DNA from: Plutella xylostella
Lineage: Eukaryota > Arthropoda > Insecta > Lepidoptera > Plutellidae
Direction of reading: 5' to 3'
Assembly: GCF_932276165.1 (NCBI RefSeq)
Contig: NC_063998.1
Coordinates: 136,501 to 200,500, forward strand
Length of the DNA: 64,000 bases
Below the pieces are notes generated by a model, which had not been told where the DNA came from, did no database searches, and saw only the letters and a program-made list of their open reading frames with translations. Of the stretch, positions 36,943 to 49,561 are shown in pieces. Both the position numbers and the translations under genes were made by a program. Numbering within the stretch: position 1 is the first letter of the stretch; the number at the start of each line of letters is the position of its first letter.

Positions 36943-37753
36943 ATGCCGCGAGGTCACCATGTGATGGCCAACACCGTGAGGAAAGTGAAAAGAGGCAAAG
37001 CCAAAGAGTTCACGAACTACGTGCAGCCTCCGTGCATCGTGGTGTCCCCCCCGCCCCCCGCGCCCCCCGTGACTCCAGCAGGCGAGATGAAGGTCGCGGC
37101 CACACACACTGAAGTCAAGAACATCAACGTCGTGATGGCAAACAATAGAGAGAATGCCGTCGACAGCCACGACGCACCCTCCACTTCGCAAACCAACCCC
37201 CGTGACAACAACATCAACTTCAACGTCAACCAACTGATAGCGGAGCTGTCGCAGAACTCTAGAGCGTCTAAGGGTGAAATAGAGAATATACAGAGGAAGC
37301 TTCTGCAGCAAGCCAACGAGATACTAAAAGTGAACGCGTTTGCAAACCCGCAGCCGGCGGCCGGGCCCCGGATCATTGACAGCACTCAGAAGTACAGCTC
37401 ATCAGCTCCTGGGTATGGCAGGATCCCCGTCATTGTGCCGAGGACGAGCAACTCTATGCCACAAGGATCTTTAGCCAATCAAGACAATCAAAACCTAGAC
37501 GTTTCGCGCCAACCGCCACATTCCATGACGAGGGACAATCAACTCGGTGACACGCAACTAGTTCCCGAGCGCCTGCAAGAAGCCCCGGGGACGCTCGCTG
37601 CGGCCTCCATGATAAATGGCGGGCAGGGAAATATGCAAAGAGTCGCCATGTCGGAGGGAAGAGGCAGTTTTTTCTATGAAACGGGTTTGCCAGCGGCGGC
37701 GGCGGCGGCGCCGGTGGCGGCGGGGGCCAGTCCGCGCGACGCGCCGCGCAGAG
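36943..37753 (+). CDS. Main gene, exon A: N-terminal low-complexity region (scaffold-like protein, unidentified)
   Basis: This is the largest coding exon of the host gene, 811 nt giving residues 1-270 of the model plus one base of codon 271. It encodes a basic stretch (KVKRGKAK, about residues 15-22), a proline-rich stretch (about 36-45), a Ser/Asn/Gln-rich middle and a run of seven alanines near residue 250. The donor is CAGAG|GTGAAT, after which the open frame soon loses protein-like character. The first ATG is directly preceded in frame by TAG. That TAG also ends a possible acceptor (TTACTAG|ATG), so the exon may either carry the start codon behind a non-coding exon or continue upstream coding exons. 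A second in-frame ATG at 36964 has a better initiation context. I do not recognise the family. The coding assignment is firm; the start is not. Confidence 0.85.
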
Positions 37754-39544
37754 GTGAATGTCTTCACGTTCCGTTTTCAAACTCGGAATTCTTTATTCTT
37801 AATTTGAGTTTATTGAGTGGTCGCGCGCGAGTCCTGTTTGTTTTTGTCGCTTGTGCTTTTATTTGGTGAGTCGAGATTTAGTCATTGTTCGGAGATTCGC
37901 ATTCCGGAGGTTCTTGTCCCGACATCGCTAATGTCTCAATGCCGTGTCGTGTGAATGGGCGAAAGCTCTGAGCTGAGAACTTGCGAGTTCAATTGGTATG
38001 TACAGTGTGCATGACTCCGAAATATTATTTTATTTATTACCGTTATTTAGTTTCACATCCGTCTAGCTAAATCGCAAGTCTCTTACAGTAATATTAGTAA
38101 GCCGATGACCCAATAATAGCTTTAATACGACAAAGCTTAAAGTAAACAGGTCTGTTTGCTTACAATTACAAGTGCAACAGTTGGTCCGAGCGCGGCAATA
38201 TTTGCTCCTTATACAGAGACTCCTTAAAGCAGTATTTCATTGATATTGTTTGAGGTCAGGGTCCGTGTCCCGAGGAGGCTATTGTTCCACCTCCTTGCTC
38301 AACTTAACGGTTGATAACCTCAAAATTGACATCCTCTCATTCTGTTTTGGTACTTTAAACGGAACATGATGTCGATGTTGCTCCACTGACTTTCTTGTGG
38401 AGTTATGTAAGGTCCTTGATGATTTTATTCAATAATCTTAATGCGATGTCCTGAGTAGGATCGGAGAGAGAGTTAAAATGATTAAATAATACTCGTAAAC
38501 TTTATTTGGTTGTTCTTATAATTTTAAAGCTATCAAGGATTTTTGACTTGAACTTTGATAACATTTTATAATTTTGTAAACACTACATTTTATATCAGTA
38601 ATATCTAATCTGAGTCGGTATGTTAAATCATGCGCTGAATTAGTTTCCATAAGAAGCGGTTATGTAAACACAAAACTCTTTATTTTCGTTAATTGAACAA
38701 GCTGGTTGTACACACTGGAAAAAAGAACTTTCTCCAACCTTTTAATTTAACGACAAATGACATAACGAACTCTTGAAAGAAAAATATTAATTTAACGTAA
38801 ACTTTACAAGTTCTTTACCCCGCGTTCCAAGTTTAAACGTAAACAAAAAACTGACAGGTTGCACGCACCTGCGCTTCCTTCCGCCGAGCCGATCTAAATC
38901 TTACACCTTTGTATATTGAGTGCAAAGTCAAATGAAAGGCGAATATAGTTTAGACCATGTTTTAAACCCTACCCGTAGGCTCCAAGGTATAAAGAAGCTT
39001 TGTATGAATACTTTACATGCTCGTGAGGTTGAATTTAAATGACTGAAGGTATCGAGGTTCTTGAAACAATAACATTGCAGAGGATAAGGACAAATATGTA
39101 CTAACATGAGATTTCTATTTAAGTTTTATAGCAGTCGGTCATTGTTTTTCAAAGTAGTTTGGTTATCGTAGCTATAAATCTGTGGCCCTGGATGCAAACG
39201 AAGTACATAAACCTTGACATGCACATGTATAGTATCTATACAAAAATTCTATTTAAATTCTCACATCCATATTCCTCATTATAATATTATTACGGTTCCT
39301 AATTACACTCAAAGAAAAGTTTCAATAGACCAGTGAATACCTAAGCTTTCAAATGTATTTTATTCTAGTCTAAGAAGTAAATTCTGAAAGTCAGCTATAT
39401 AGAACTATAGCAGTAACGCCTTTACATTGAAATGTTCAATGTAGTTTGTATGTAAATAATCTATGGTATACATATAGTATACATATTGTACATAGTACAT
39501 TGTCCCTTAGCCGCCCAGTACTGGACCGTATTTATATGGTTTGA
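37754..39544 (+). other. Intron of main gene, first part
   Basis: Begins with the donor GTGAAT; no coding block or recognisable repeat before the foldback element. Confidence 0.6.
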
Positions 39545-41221
39545 TATACAGGGTGATTGGAAAGTCGATGTATTCCTTCAAATGGGTTATAGACGAAGGC
39601 ATTTCCAGTCGATTGAACCCCATAATGCATTATCCGAAACTCAACCATTTCTGAGTTATTTAAGTTTTAAGTTTTTTTTATAATTTTGCCAAAATTTATG
39701 TTTAAAAGCAAAATATTAAAAAAATTAACCATTTTATTAATACTTTTTTGATTGTTTTGCATCAGTGACACCCTAGTTAACTAATTATAATCATTAAATT
39801 TGTAATATTCAACTTAATTTAGATACAGTGCTTCAAAATAATTGAAACATTAAGAAAATGTTTCAGAAGGTGAAATCAAAAATGCTTAATTAAAAAAGAA
39901 TTTTATCTGAAACATTTTCAGGCACTACAGCTAAAACACATAGTCAATTAATAAGCTTTAAAATGACATATTTCAATCTAAAATCGATTAAGGTATGACC
40001 AAGATATAGCCAAAACAACCACATAGGCGGACACATCTCAGTAGGGAAACGAACAAGATTTTGTTCCAATTTTAAGGTAAAATGTCCTATAACTGGACTT
40101 TGTAGAGCTCCGAACCGTTTAATAATTATTGTTCTCCGATAGAGCGGTTCCTCAAAAGCACAGATCGGCGACAAGGTTGCTTTACCGAAATAATGCTTGT
40201 CCGATAACACGTTAGCCGAAAGTACTTTTCAATTATGATTGGTAACAGAAAATAATTCTTCACAACCCGGTTCCCCAAAATTACTGTTCGACGACGGATA
40301 ATTCGCCGAAAACATGATTTGCCAGTAGCACGTGACACTAGCACTGTTCTACATTGATTGTTCTAACTTCTCCGTGTTCAAACACTGAGCAAAATGTTTT
40401 TGCTGAAAAGTTTCACCGATACTGTTATTAGGAGATGCAATTTGTCGGTTAAACAATTTCACATGCTGTGCAGTCGAAAAAGCGTTCTATCGTTGAACTT
40501 ATCGTCATTGAAAAGTACTTTCGGCTAACCACACGGTTAGCCGAAAGTACTTTAACACACTATCGGACAAGCATTATTTCGGTGAAGCAACCTTATCGCC
40601 GATCTGTGCTTTTGAGGAACCGCTCTATCGGAGAACAATAATTATTAAACGGTTCGGAGCTCTACAAAGTCCAGTTATAGGACATTTTACCTTAAAATTG
40701 GAACAAAATCTTGTTCGTTTCCCTACTGAGATTTGTCCGCCTATGTGGTTGTTTTTGCTATATCTTGGTCATACCTTAATCGATTTTAGATTGAAATATG
40801 TCATTTTAAAGCTTATTAATTGACTATGTTTTTAACTAGTAGTGCCTGAATTTTTTTCAGATAAAATTCTTTTTTAATTAAGCATTTTTGATTTTACCTT
40901 TTTAAACATTTTCTTAATGTTTCATTTATTTTGAAGCAATGTGTCTAAATTAAGTTGAATATTTCGCATTTATTGATTATAATTAGTTGACTCGGATGTC
41001 ACTGATGCAAAACAATCAAAAAAGTATTAATAAAATGGTTAGTTTTTTAAATATTTGGCTTTTAAACATAAATTTTGGCAAAATTATAAAAAAAAAAAAA
41101 ACTTAAATAACTCAGAAATGGTTGACTTTCGGATAATGCATTATGGGTTTCAATCGACTGGAAATGCCTTCGACTATAACCCATTTAAAGGAATACATCG
41201 ACTTACCAATCACCCTGTATA
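39545..41221. mobile_element. Foldback DNA element with arms of about 690 bp
   Basis: The ends are tatacagggtgattgg (39545) and its reverse complement ccaatcaccctgtata (ends 41221). The two arms, about 39545-40235 and 40506-41221, are near-identical inverted copies around a 270-bp loop. The frame at 39944-40210 (- strand) has a mirror image in the right arm and is a by-product of the repeat. The right arm has an extra small palindrome of about 30 bp near its inner end (tactttcggctaacc ... ggttagccgaaagta). TATA at both borders fits a TA target, as in Tc1/mariner-type elements. No transposase is present, so the element is non-autonomous. Confidence 0.85.
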
Positions 41222-44200
41222 AATTAGAATGTCACAATGAGGGTGTCTTCCATGTCCATACCTTTGCGTGAACAATACTACGCAAGTACGTACAACTGTG
41301 TTTACTGCTCCAAGTAAAGCAGCGTTCACGATGTGTATCAGATCCCAGCGCATTAATTACAGATCGTAGAGACTAGTAACGTGTGAACTCGGCTCTATTG
41401 TGGCAGTTGGGAAAATCATTTGAATGTGTTTTTGAGAGTTTTTCTCCTAATTGATGCTACTTTGAGTGAGGAATATGCCTACCGCATATTGTGATTGGCT
41501 GTACTTAATGAGGACTATGAATTGTAATAGCTCCCTAGTTTATAAAAAGGCTGTCCTAAAATAGTCATTCTGAACGAGCTTTGGGAAAGCATAAATAATA
41601 TTACGTAGAGTCGTAGACCATAGTATTCGGCATACTGGAAAGTGGCAAGGGTACGGGCATTCCCTGTTAAAGGAGATTCTTGTATACATAAACACTAAAC
41701 ACACATTTATTTTGATTATATGTATAAGCTTATAATAATATATTTAAATACTTGTCTTACATTCGATCCTTTAATTTTAATAGCCAATACATTTTGATAA
41801 TCCGGTTCAGTTTCCGTTACGAAGATTATTTTCTTCCCAACACGTCATTGTTGCAAATTGCAGGAAACATTTATTAAAGCAATATCAATTTGATTTCCAC
41901 CGCGATATCGAACATCTGCGTATTTACTTCCGGTGCTAAATTTTGTTATTGTTCGATGTCCGGAATTGCACAAACAATATTATTATTGAATATACCTACA
42001 AGTTGTGTAGCGATTCGATAAATACTCTGCAATATATTTGCAAAAAAACTAAAGAAAAAACGTTTTTTTATGAAAGCAGTACATGAGTGGTAAATAATTG
42101 GCCATGCTAACTTTCTGAACAAGAATGAAATGCTTAAAACCGTTTCGAGGAATATGCTTCCAGTACAATTTCTGGTCATCAGATTTTAAATTGGGTCTCT
42201 ATATTTTTAATTATTCAATAAAAACTAATAACCTTCATTTGTCCTTTCTATGACGTCACATTGGATCATAGAGTATAATATACCCTTAGAGTATAATTGC
42301 CTACAAAACAAAAGTAAACGTCAAACGTCAATAAACGCAAACCTCATGTACTCTGTGAACCTCACAGCCCGTGTCACCCGTGTGCACAGAGTAGGTGCCC
42401 GTGTGTTTATTTCTCTTTATTGATTTAATTTATTTATTTTCTACCTTGTTTTGAATCTCTACTACGAATAAATAATAAACCAGTGGATACTTCGATGACA
42501 ACAAGAACAGAGATAGTATTTCTTCAGTGAGTATTATTGCTTCACAGAGTATTATTTGTAGGTTAAGAGTTAGATGACAGATGACAATGACATTCTACCT
42601 CACTGACGTTAAGTGACAGTTGCTTTTTTTGTGGCGCAGGCAAAGATATTTATTTTAGTATTGGTTCTGTGACGTCACACATCCATTCAGCCGGCCAAAT
42701 TTTAAAATTAGATTAAAAATAGTTGTAATGAATAAAAATCAAAAATAACGAAATTAGTTTCTTAAAATGGTCTATATTTTCAAAATAAATTATAAAAAAT
42801 ACATATCATAAATTGGTAGCATGGCCAATTATAATAATAAATAAGACGTTACTGGTCCTTTTTCATTACCCGCAAGTGTATTATCTACTCTTATACAAAA
42901 AATTACACACGCAAGCTAGAGTGACTCTAACGTATTAATTGTATTAAAACAAAGACGATAGAGCAACGATTATTTATTCGTATATTATTAATCTAAGCGA
43001 TAGAGTGAATAAATATATCGCATTGGGATCGCGGTGTAACGGTTTGGCTCCGCTGTGTTACACAACTCGACCAACACACTTTTATAATTAATACACTGTT
43101 CATTATATCAGTGATTGAGATCTACTTGTATCTACTTCGTGTTGAGTGTTAAACTGTATACAAAGGCAGTTATACGTTTAAAGTATGTTTGTGTATGAAA
43201 ATATAATTGTAGCGTCACCACCGTAGTATCGTATCGTTGGATAGAGAGGTTACAATTAATGTTACAATGTGTTTTTTTCTTTATTTCCACTTAGTTAAAT
43301 GTTAATCAAATAAAAAAGTTGCTTCTTCACCAAAGTCAGTTAAAATGTACTTACATTAAGTATTTAATTACTTGATACCTGCATAGGTATATATCCCATT
43401 TATTATTCATAAGATTCATCACATAACATACCTAAAAATAAATATGTCATTAGTTTATTTGGTGCAAAGTTTAGCTTGATATTACCTAATTTGAATATGA
43501 TTTAACAAGCCACATCATATACCTACTGACCTGTTGCATTAGTGAGTTATAAAATGATTATGCTTCTGTGTTCCGGTTTCACGTAATATTTACCATCGGA
43601 AGTTCCAATATTGTTGTTGTGCTATAAATTATTATGAAAATATGGCGATGTATTCGGTAGGTATATGTATAGTCATACAATTATAAGGCAATGTAGAGTT
43701 GGTATTACAAGGTGTACCAAGTCCAAAAACTTATTTTTTTTACTCTAATTAAGTAACTCTAAGCGTGGTGCTAGGTTGAGAAAATTAGTTGTCAGTCGCG
43801 TGACTTCTTTGTAAAGTTGATACGACACTCGGTTGGCTTATTTTGTGCACCTCATTAATGGAAATCAAAACGAAAAGTAATAATTGATTCTTCAGGTCTC
43901 AAATCAGGGCTTTTGGTATTTATAACGCTTGATTCTGTCACACCTGTTTTTCTATCAGCATCTACTACTACACTATGCCAAGAAATTGTGCCAGCATGAA
44001 CGTACAGCCGTACATCGTACGTGACGTATGAATAACGGAGCTCACGATGACTCGCACTCGACAAACGCGACACACGCCGAGAATCATCTCATCGCCAATC
44101 AAATACGTGTTTCGACAACTTTGAACACTCGTTAAGATGAAGATGACTTACTTCGCTCGTGATTTAACTGGGTTTTTCTGACCGACTTCTGGTATTTGGG

Positions 44201-45480
44201 TTAGTGGATGACGGTTTATTTAGTTGAGTTGCGAACTGTGTAGATTATTGTCTATATGTTGCGATCATTATCTTTAGTAATCATAATTTCGTTAACTAGT
44301 GTAGGCACATGAAATAAGTACCCCTAGATAATTTATTATAGTGTCTACAAGCAATATCAAGGTAAAGAAGTGTCAAGTATCATTGTTTAATTCCGACAAG
44401 TTGACTGTGATGTGAAGGTTGAACTTGTTACCGCACTGTGGCACTTTAAGAATACGTTGTAAACTTTTCGTGCTGGTAATCTGAATGGCTAAATAAATTT
44501 AGGTACTAGATTTCTGGAAAAAACATTACAGTAAAATTTAATGTCTATAAATACTTACTTTTTTAAATTGTTATCATGTTCTGTACTCGTATATCCCACA
44601 ATAACTTAGTTAATCGCTAGAAAATATTGTATGGTTCCTGATCAGTGATCACACGTTTATTCTGTTATCACAACTTCTATGCTATAACTATCAAATTGCA
44701 TGTAACAACAGTGATGACTTGCTTACCGTATTACATATGGTAGACAAGCTGGTATCTACATAATCTACAATCCCTCACTATGCAGTCGCAAGGTGCATTG
44801 CTGCATACTTACACTTTTGGTATATAGGAGTGCCTGCCTACGTATTAAGTTAGAAATTATGTAACATGGACCTATTGCCATCTTTCACTCGTACCTGGGA
44901 TGATTCTTACACATATAATAATGTTTTATTTAAAGTGTTTATATACATGAAATTTACATGGGTAGGTACTTTATAAGTTGGGAGGTCATTTTTAACACAA
45001 CAAATTAATTCATTTTGTACTTTCATCTTTTACATTGAAACAAAGTTATTTGTCGTCCCAGAATAAGGGCACAGGAAACGCTCGGCTGCTTCTCTCTTTC
45101 TCACAGAAGAGAATAATAATAATATAATCCACTTACTGCGCGCATCCGGACAATTGTAGAGACTCCTGCAGTGAGAAATTGTTCGGAAATTGTTATGGTT
45201 TGAAGTTCCCGGGTTTTTCTTCGAGTTCCCATCGCGACGGTGAAAGTCTATTGGTTGAATAATTGCCGAGTAATTGATGGGTTTTTTGGCGAATGGGAGA
45301 GATGCTAATTAGTGGCAGGTCGTGTATGTGTGGGTGGATGCTGACGTAATGGAGAGAATTGTTGTTCTATCGTTTGTTACGTGTTTCTAGGGAGTGTAAA
45401 CTACATTTTAATTAGGAAAACAGATGTTATTTTTTGCATAAATTAGTCTATTACTATTGAAGTCCGGTTATCCTCGGTAA
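41222..45480 (+). other. Intron of main gene with a decayed SINE remnant
   Basis: No coding block. A diverged SINE body related to the one at 19048-19360 lies at about 44790-44900 (shared aaggtgcattgctgca and acctattgcca). Two tgacgtca palindromes occur at 42252 and 42671. The stretch 42340-42560 has UTR-like composition but no clear exon. Confidence 0.5.
44790..44900 (-). mobile_element. Diverged SINE body fragment
   Basis: The fragment shares, in the same order, cgcaaggtgcattgctgca, cacttttggt and acctattgccatctt with the SINE at 19048-19360. The tRNA-like head is not detectable. An old copy. Confidence 0.5.
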
Positions 45481-45744
45481 ACAGGGTGTTGCAAAATTGG
45501 TATACTAAGCCTAAACCTACATGTGCAGCATGGTATATCTAAGCCCGAACCTGAAATCAGAATTTGGAAATTCGCGAAAAAAAAAAAAAATTCCATAGTA
45601 AAAAGTCACGTGACCAACAAAGTTTCTATGGAAAATGATTTTTTTTTTCGCGAATTTTCAAATTCTGATTTCAGTTTTAGGCTTATATATAACATGCTGC
45701 ACATGTAGGTTTCGGCTTAGTATACCCTTTTTGCAACACCCTGT
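45481..45744. mobile_element. 264-bp inverted-repeat element (MITE)
   Basis: Ends acagggtgttgcaaaa and ttttttgcaacaccctgt are reverse complements; arms of about 110 bp pair along most of the element (shared tactaagcc, cctacatgtgcagcat, ctgaaatcagaatttg, attcgcgaaaaaa). The terminal ACAGGGTG is identical to the end of the foldback element at 39545, which suggests related transposases. It lies in an intron of the main gene. Confidence 0.8.
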
Positions 45745-46044
45745 ATTCAAGCGCAAAGATTGTCTCCGCTGAATAAACTGACCTATCCTATTAATTCTTC
45801 TTTACAGGGCATATTATGTCCATAGTTGGTATAGGGTAGAGTCCGGAGAAGTAACTGTAGTATTTGTTACAAATCTCAACCGTACATAAGTTTTCAAAGA
45901 GTATGTACCGTAGGCCAACTATATCCTATTCAGCGTATTTAACTTCTCTGTCTATTTCGGATTTGTGATTTTTTGCTATTCATTTTCAGAATCAGTAGGA
46001 CTTCCCCACAGACTCTAAATCTAACAGCATGTATCTTTCTGCAG

Positions 46045-46145
46045 GAGTCCCGGGGGTCCCTCCGTACCGCATGCCGCCCGCGCCCGACGCGCTGCCGGGC
46101 GCGCCCGCGCCGCCGCCGCTGCACACACACTCCAACAAGTTCCCC
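46045..46145 (+). CDS. Main gene, exon B: proline-rich segment
   Basis: This 101-nt exon completes the split glycine codon left by the 811-nt exon ending at 37753 and adds 33 codons (model residues 271-304). The acceptor is TTTCTGCAG|GAGTCC and the donor CCC|GTGAGT. The encoded peptide is rich in proline and alanine (PGVPPYRMPP at its start, PGAPAPPP further on) and GC-rich at third positions, in contrast with the AT-rich introns. The phases (1 in, 0 out) fit both neighbours. A long CA-rich microsatellite begins just behind the donor. No domain is recognisable; Pro-rich segments of this type often bind SH3 or WW domains, which is inference only. Confidence 0.85.
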
Positions 46146-46149
46146 GTGA

Positions 46150-46169
46150 GTACACACACGCATACACAC

Positions 46170-46207
<38 letters not shown>

Positions 46208-46226
46208 AAACACGCACACAGACACG
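46150..46226. repeat. CA-rich microsatellite next to the donor of exon B
   Basis: Imperfect (ca)n with cg and aa interruptions, starting about five bases after the GTGAGT donor at 46146. Confidence 0.92.
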
Positions 46227-48454
46227 CTGCAAAAAATCACGGTTAGTAGGTCTTTACGTAAACTCTGTCATCTATCTATCTCGTCATCAGACGATTATTT
46301 TAAAATTGAAATTCAGCATTTTCAGAAAAATATTCACCTAATAACTCTTGAAATTACAATAGGCTAACAGAGTAGCACGAAAATAACTCCGATTAGGTAA
46401 CTGAATAATCAACGGTATTATAAAATAATAAACAAAACAATCATCAATAATAGAAACCGGTCAATTTTGTGCTTACCTACCTATAATCATTTAGCTAGGG
46501 TCGAACTCAGATGATAGATTCAAATAGAACTAAAAGCCAATCCATGTTAGTAATTTTAACAATCACTGTGGTTTTATTGTTATTTGACTGCCTCCAATAA
46601 GTTTTATTTGCGATTTACACAGCTAATGCTAGTTTGAATAACATTAAACCATAATAATTATGTTTAATGCTTCCACTTATGATGAGGATGAGGACTATTA
46701 CACCTTCTTTATACCTCAAATTTTCTTGTTGGTTTCTGAAGCGATATATTATGATGAATTTTGATATCCACTAAGTAGTAGTACTAGTAGTAGCTAGGCA
46801 CATATTCAACTGTAGTGTCTTACAGTGTACCGCATTAAAATCGCTAGTTTATTTCAGAATAGCCCACTTACTGTGAAGTGTGAACCCGTTTATCAAACGC
46901 GCTATCTCTTGAAGCATCTCGACTGGTTTTATGAACTGCATGAGAAATGCTTTGAAGCTTTCCATCCGAGGATTAACTTGATTAGATGATTACTCATAGT
47001 TGGCACCGAGACAGATTTAACAAGGTGTTAGTTCTGGTTATTGAATCTCATCAAAGGAGAAGGAGTGACGGTGGAATGTTAGATGGATGACATTAGTTAA
47101 ACCAATTGACTTTGTATTATTATGAATACGTGTATTGTATACAGGCACCAAAAACAATAATAACACAACATAAACTTCAAATAAAGTAGTAAAAATCGTC
47201 CTCACTCTATACCACAACTTTTGTTAGAACTGTATTATTAAGAATATTGTAGGTACCTATGATATTTTATGCTGCTGATAAATTACCGTTTGATGCAGTC
47301 GGTACTGTATGGTCTAATAAAAGAAAGTAAAGCTAGTGGCCGATTTAAATGTTTCATTTACGCCGAAACTGAAATCAGTTTTCGGTACACCAGTAAATTG
47401 TTTGAACTTCTAATTCACCTAAACGCTTGTTAGAAAATAATATAGGTACTATCCCGTTATACTTACCTGTTTAAGAAAATGACTAGTTATAATTTAATTA
47501 TGGAGTCTAGTTCCGAGGAGTTATTTTAATCTACAGCTTAGCTCCAGTAATAGCTTACTTAGCTGTCATCATTTCTAAGCTAAATAGACAACTTATATTA
47601 ACTTCTTTCCTAATTATCTTGACCAGTTAATGCTTTCCTGTTTAAGATAAAATATGTTCTAAATGAGTTTTAATGAAGACGTTATCACCATGTTAGGATG
47701 TTGGAATTTGCAATAATGTATCGATAGAATAACACCGTGTAACTTAAAAATGCTGTTTTGACTTGACTTTGTCTTTTTTACGCATCTTTTTAATGAGCTG
47801 GTATTCGAATCATTTTGTTATTCTCAGTTTCTTCCTCGATATACTCGCTAATAAGGTAAAATAATGTCATTAGTTAATGGATTATTGTTATGTTAAAAGA
47901 AACAAAGTTTTCAATATTTAGATCAAACATTTAAAAAATGTTAAAGAACAACACAGTCAACACACAATACATGTTGTACAGTAAGGGGCAGATAAACCTG
48001 ACCCCCCTCAGAAGCATTGTTAGTATGAGAGGGGGGGTCATGTTTCTTTGCACCTGACCGTATTACCATAAAATAATGTAACCAAAGGTCCCTTCCATTC
48101 TATCCTTCCATATTCTATGCACGGGGGTAAATAAGTGGTATCTGACCTAATCGATTAGCAGCTTTATACACACAAACTTATATCCCTGTAGTCCAACATA
48201 CCGTGTCGTCCACAAGCCTCTATTATAAAATATTATATTCTATCTGGGGGAGTAGGTACCTGTACCTGGCTCACATATCTAGCTAGACATCCTAAATGTA
48301 GATATACAGGTTTCCTCACGATGTTTTCCTTCACCTTACGAGCGATGGTATACATTGTACTTAAATTCAATGAATGAGATTAGAATCCGCATCTCTGACT
48401 GAGCTACTACCGCTATGCTGTCCACAAGCCTCATTACAACCTTCTTACCCCCAG
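46227..48454 (+). other. Intron of main gene with a small hairpin and a repeat remnant
   Basis: AT-rich. Holds an inverted repeat at 47994-48044 (aaacctgacccccctca against tgagagggggggtcatgttt) and a dispersed-repeat remnant at about 48245-48425 ending in caggtttcctcacgatgttttcc. Confidence 0.55.
47994..48044. repeat. Inverted repeat with C-rich and G-rich arms
   Basis: Arms at 47994-48010 and 48026-48044 pair with one or two mismatches around a 15-base loop. Probably the core of a small inverted-repeat element. Confidence 0.6.
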
Positions 48455-48589
48455 ATCGAGCGCTCAGTGATTCTGTCGTCTGCGGAGAAGGGCTCCAAGG
48501 TGCCGGTGCTGGAGCGGCGGCGCCCGCGCGTGGCCGCCGTCGCGCCCGACGCGCCGCCCAAGCCGCACGCCGCCTGGACACAAGCTGAG
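48455..48589 (+). CDS. Main gene, exon C
   Basis: This exon has 135 nt, 45 whole codons, phase 0 on both sides (model residues 305-349). It starts IERSVILSSAEKGSKVPVLE, continues with an Arg/Pro-rich stretch and ends AAWTQAE. The acceptor is TACCCCCAG|ATCGAG and the donor GAG|GTGAGC. Because it ends in phase 0 it can join two different downstream exons without breaking the frame: the one starting at 54598 or the candidate alternative terminal exon at 53875. It is GC-rich and codon-biased, unlike the flanking intron. Function unknown. Confidence 0.85.
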
Positions 48590-49561
48590 GTGAGCACATA
48601 CACTATACATAGCTCGTAAACCGTAAATGGTCCACTGGATATAGGATGCCACTACACTACACATACACACTGTAAATAATTAACAGGACATTGGGTTTCT
48701 TTAGAACTGGAGGGGTTTGTGCTATAATCCCCACGCTAGGAAAGCCGGGTGGAAAGGTGGAAGGTGCCACACGCAAATAGGTAGGTACACTCACAAGCAA
48801 TGAAATAGTTCCACATGCAAAATGAAGACCCCAATTTTTAAAAACATTTAAGTAATTTAGTTAGTGATCACAACGTTTTTAGTTGGTAATATTCTGATGC
48901 GCTGTAAAATGTAGCAATTCAATAACAATAGCTAGCATTTTGTGTTTAGGAATAATTTGGTGCTAATGTCATTGAAACTTTTGCATTGCTCATGAATTTA
49001 GTTTAAAGGACATAATAATATGATATCTTTAGAACTGGACAAACAAAGATAAACATTTGACACCCAAGAACCAATAACAAATACCTAATGCGTCTGTCGG
49101 GGATCGAACAGAGATTGCCAAAAAACTATGATGATGCGATTTGTCCTCACAAAAAAGTGAGCTATTTAATTTTGTATCTTTAGTCGCAGTCCCCACTCTT
49201 TTAAAAGATTACTAACTAGTTAACGCTACAAGAGCTGAAATTACAACATACTTCCATTAGTAGACGTGCTATAATATTACATTTACGTACTTGAAATAAG
49301 CTCAGACACTCGAGGAAGGCACAAGTTTTCATGTTAACCGGTCATGCATCGGTAACCACGTACATATTTTGGTACAACAACCTTATTAAGGTTAAGTAGA
49401 ATAATTGTATTACGTGCCCTTGGAACATTGCCTGCATAATAAGAATATAATATTAATTAGAATTTGTTAGGAGCGCGTGGGCTGTCTATGTATTTAGCTA
49501 ACCATGAAATGAATAAAAAATATGTAGGTACTTATACTTTGTTTAAAAAAGGTATTAACAT
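48590..49561 (+). other. Intron of main gene
   Basis: No coding block or recognised repeat. Confidence 0.5.

Noticed and set aside
36913..37785. Several long frames on the - strand and in other + frames across the first large exon
   Set aside because: They mirror the GC-rich coding exon in other frames; the + frame starting at 36943 has the credible composition and splice phases.
37754..37869. Continuation of the first exon frame to 37869
   Set aside because: CAGAG|GTGAAT is a good donor whose phase fits the exon at 46045, and beyond it the peptide becomes hydrophobic and AT-rich like translated intron.
39944..40344. Frames of 88 and 72 codons in the foldback arm
   Set aside because: They occur again in mirror image in the other arm and resemble no protein; by-products of the inverted repeat.
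42240..42700. UTR-like stretch with two tgacgtca palindromes
   Set aside because: Palindromic CRE-type octamers occur by chance, and I could not define exon borders or inverted repeats convincingly.
45939..46240. Cys/Val-repeat frames on the - strand
   Set aside because: Translated GT/CA microsatellite.
46029..46367. 112-codon frame across exon B and the CA repeat
   Set aside because: Its second half is translated microsatellite; the exon ends at the GTGAGT donor.
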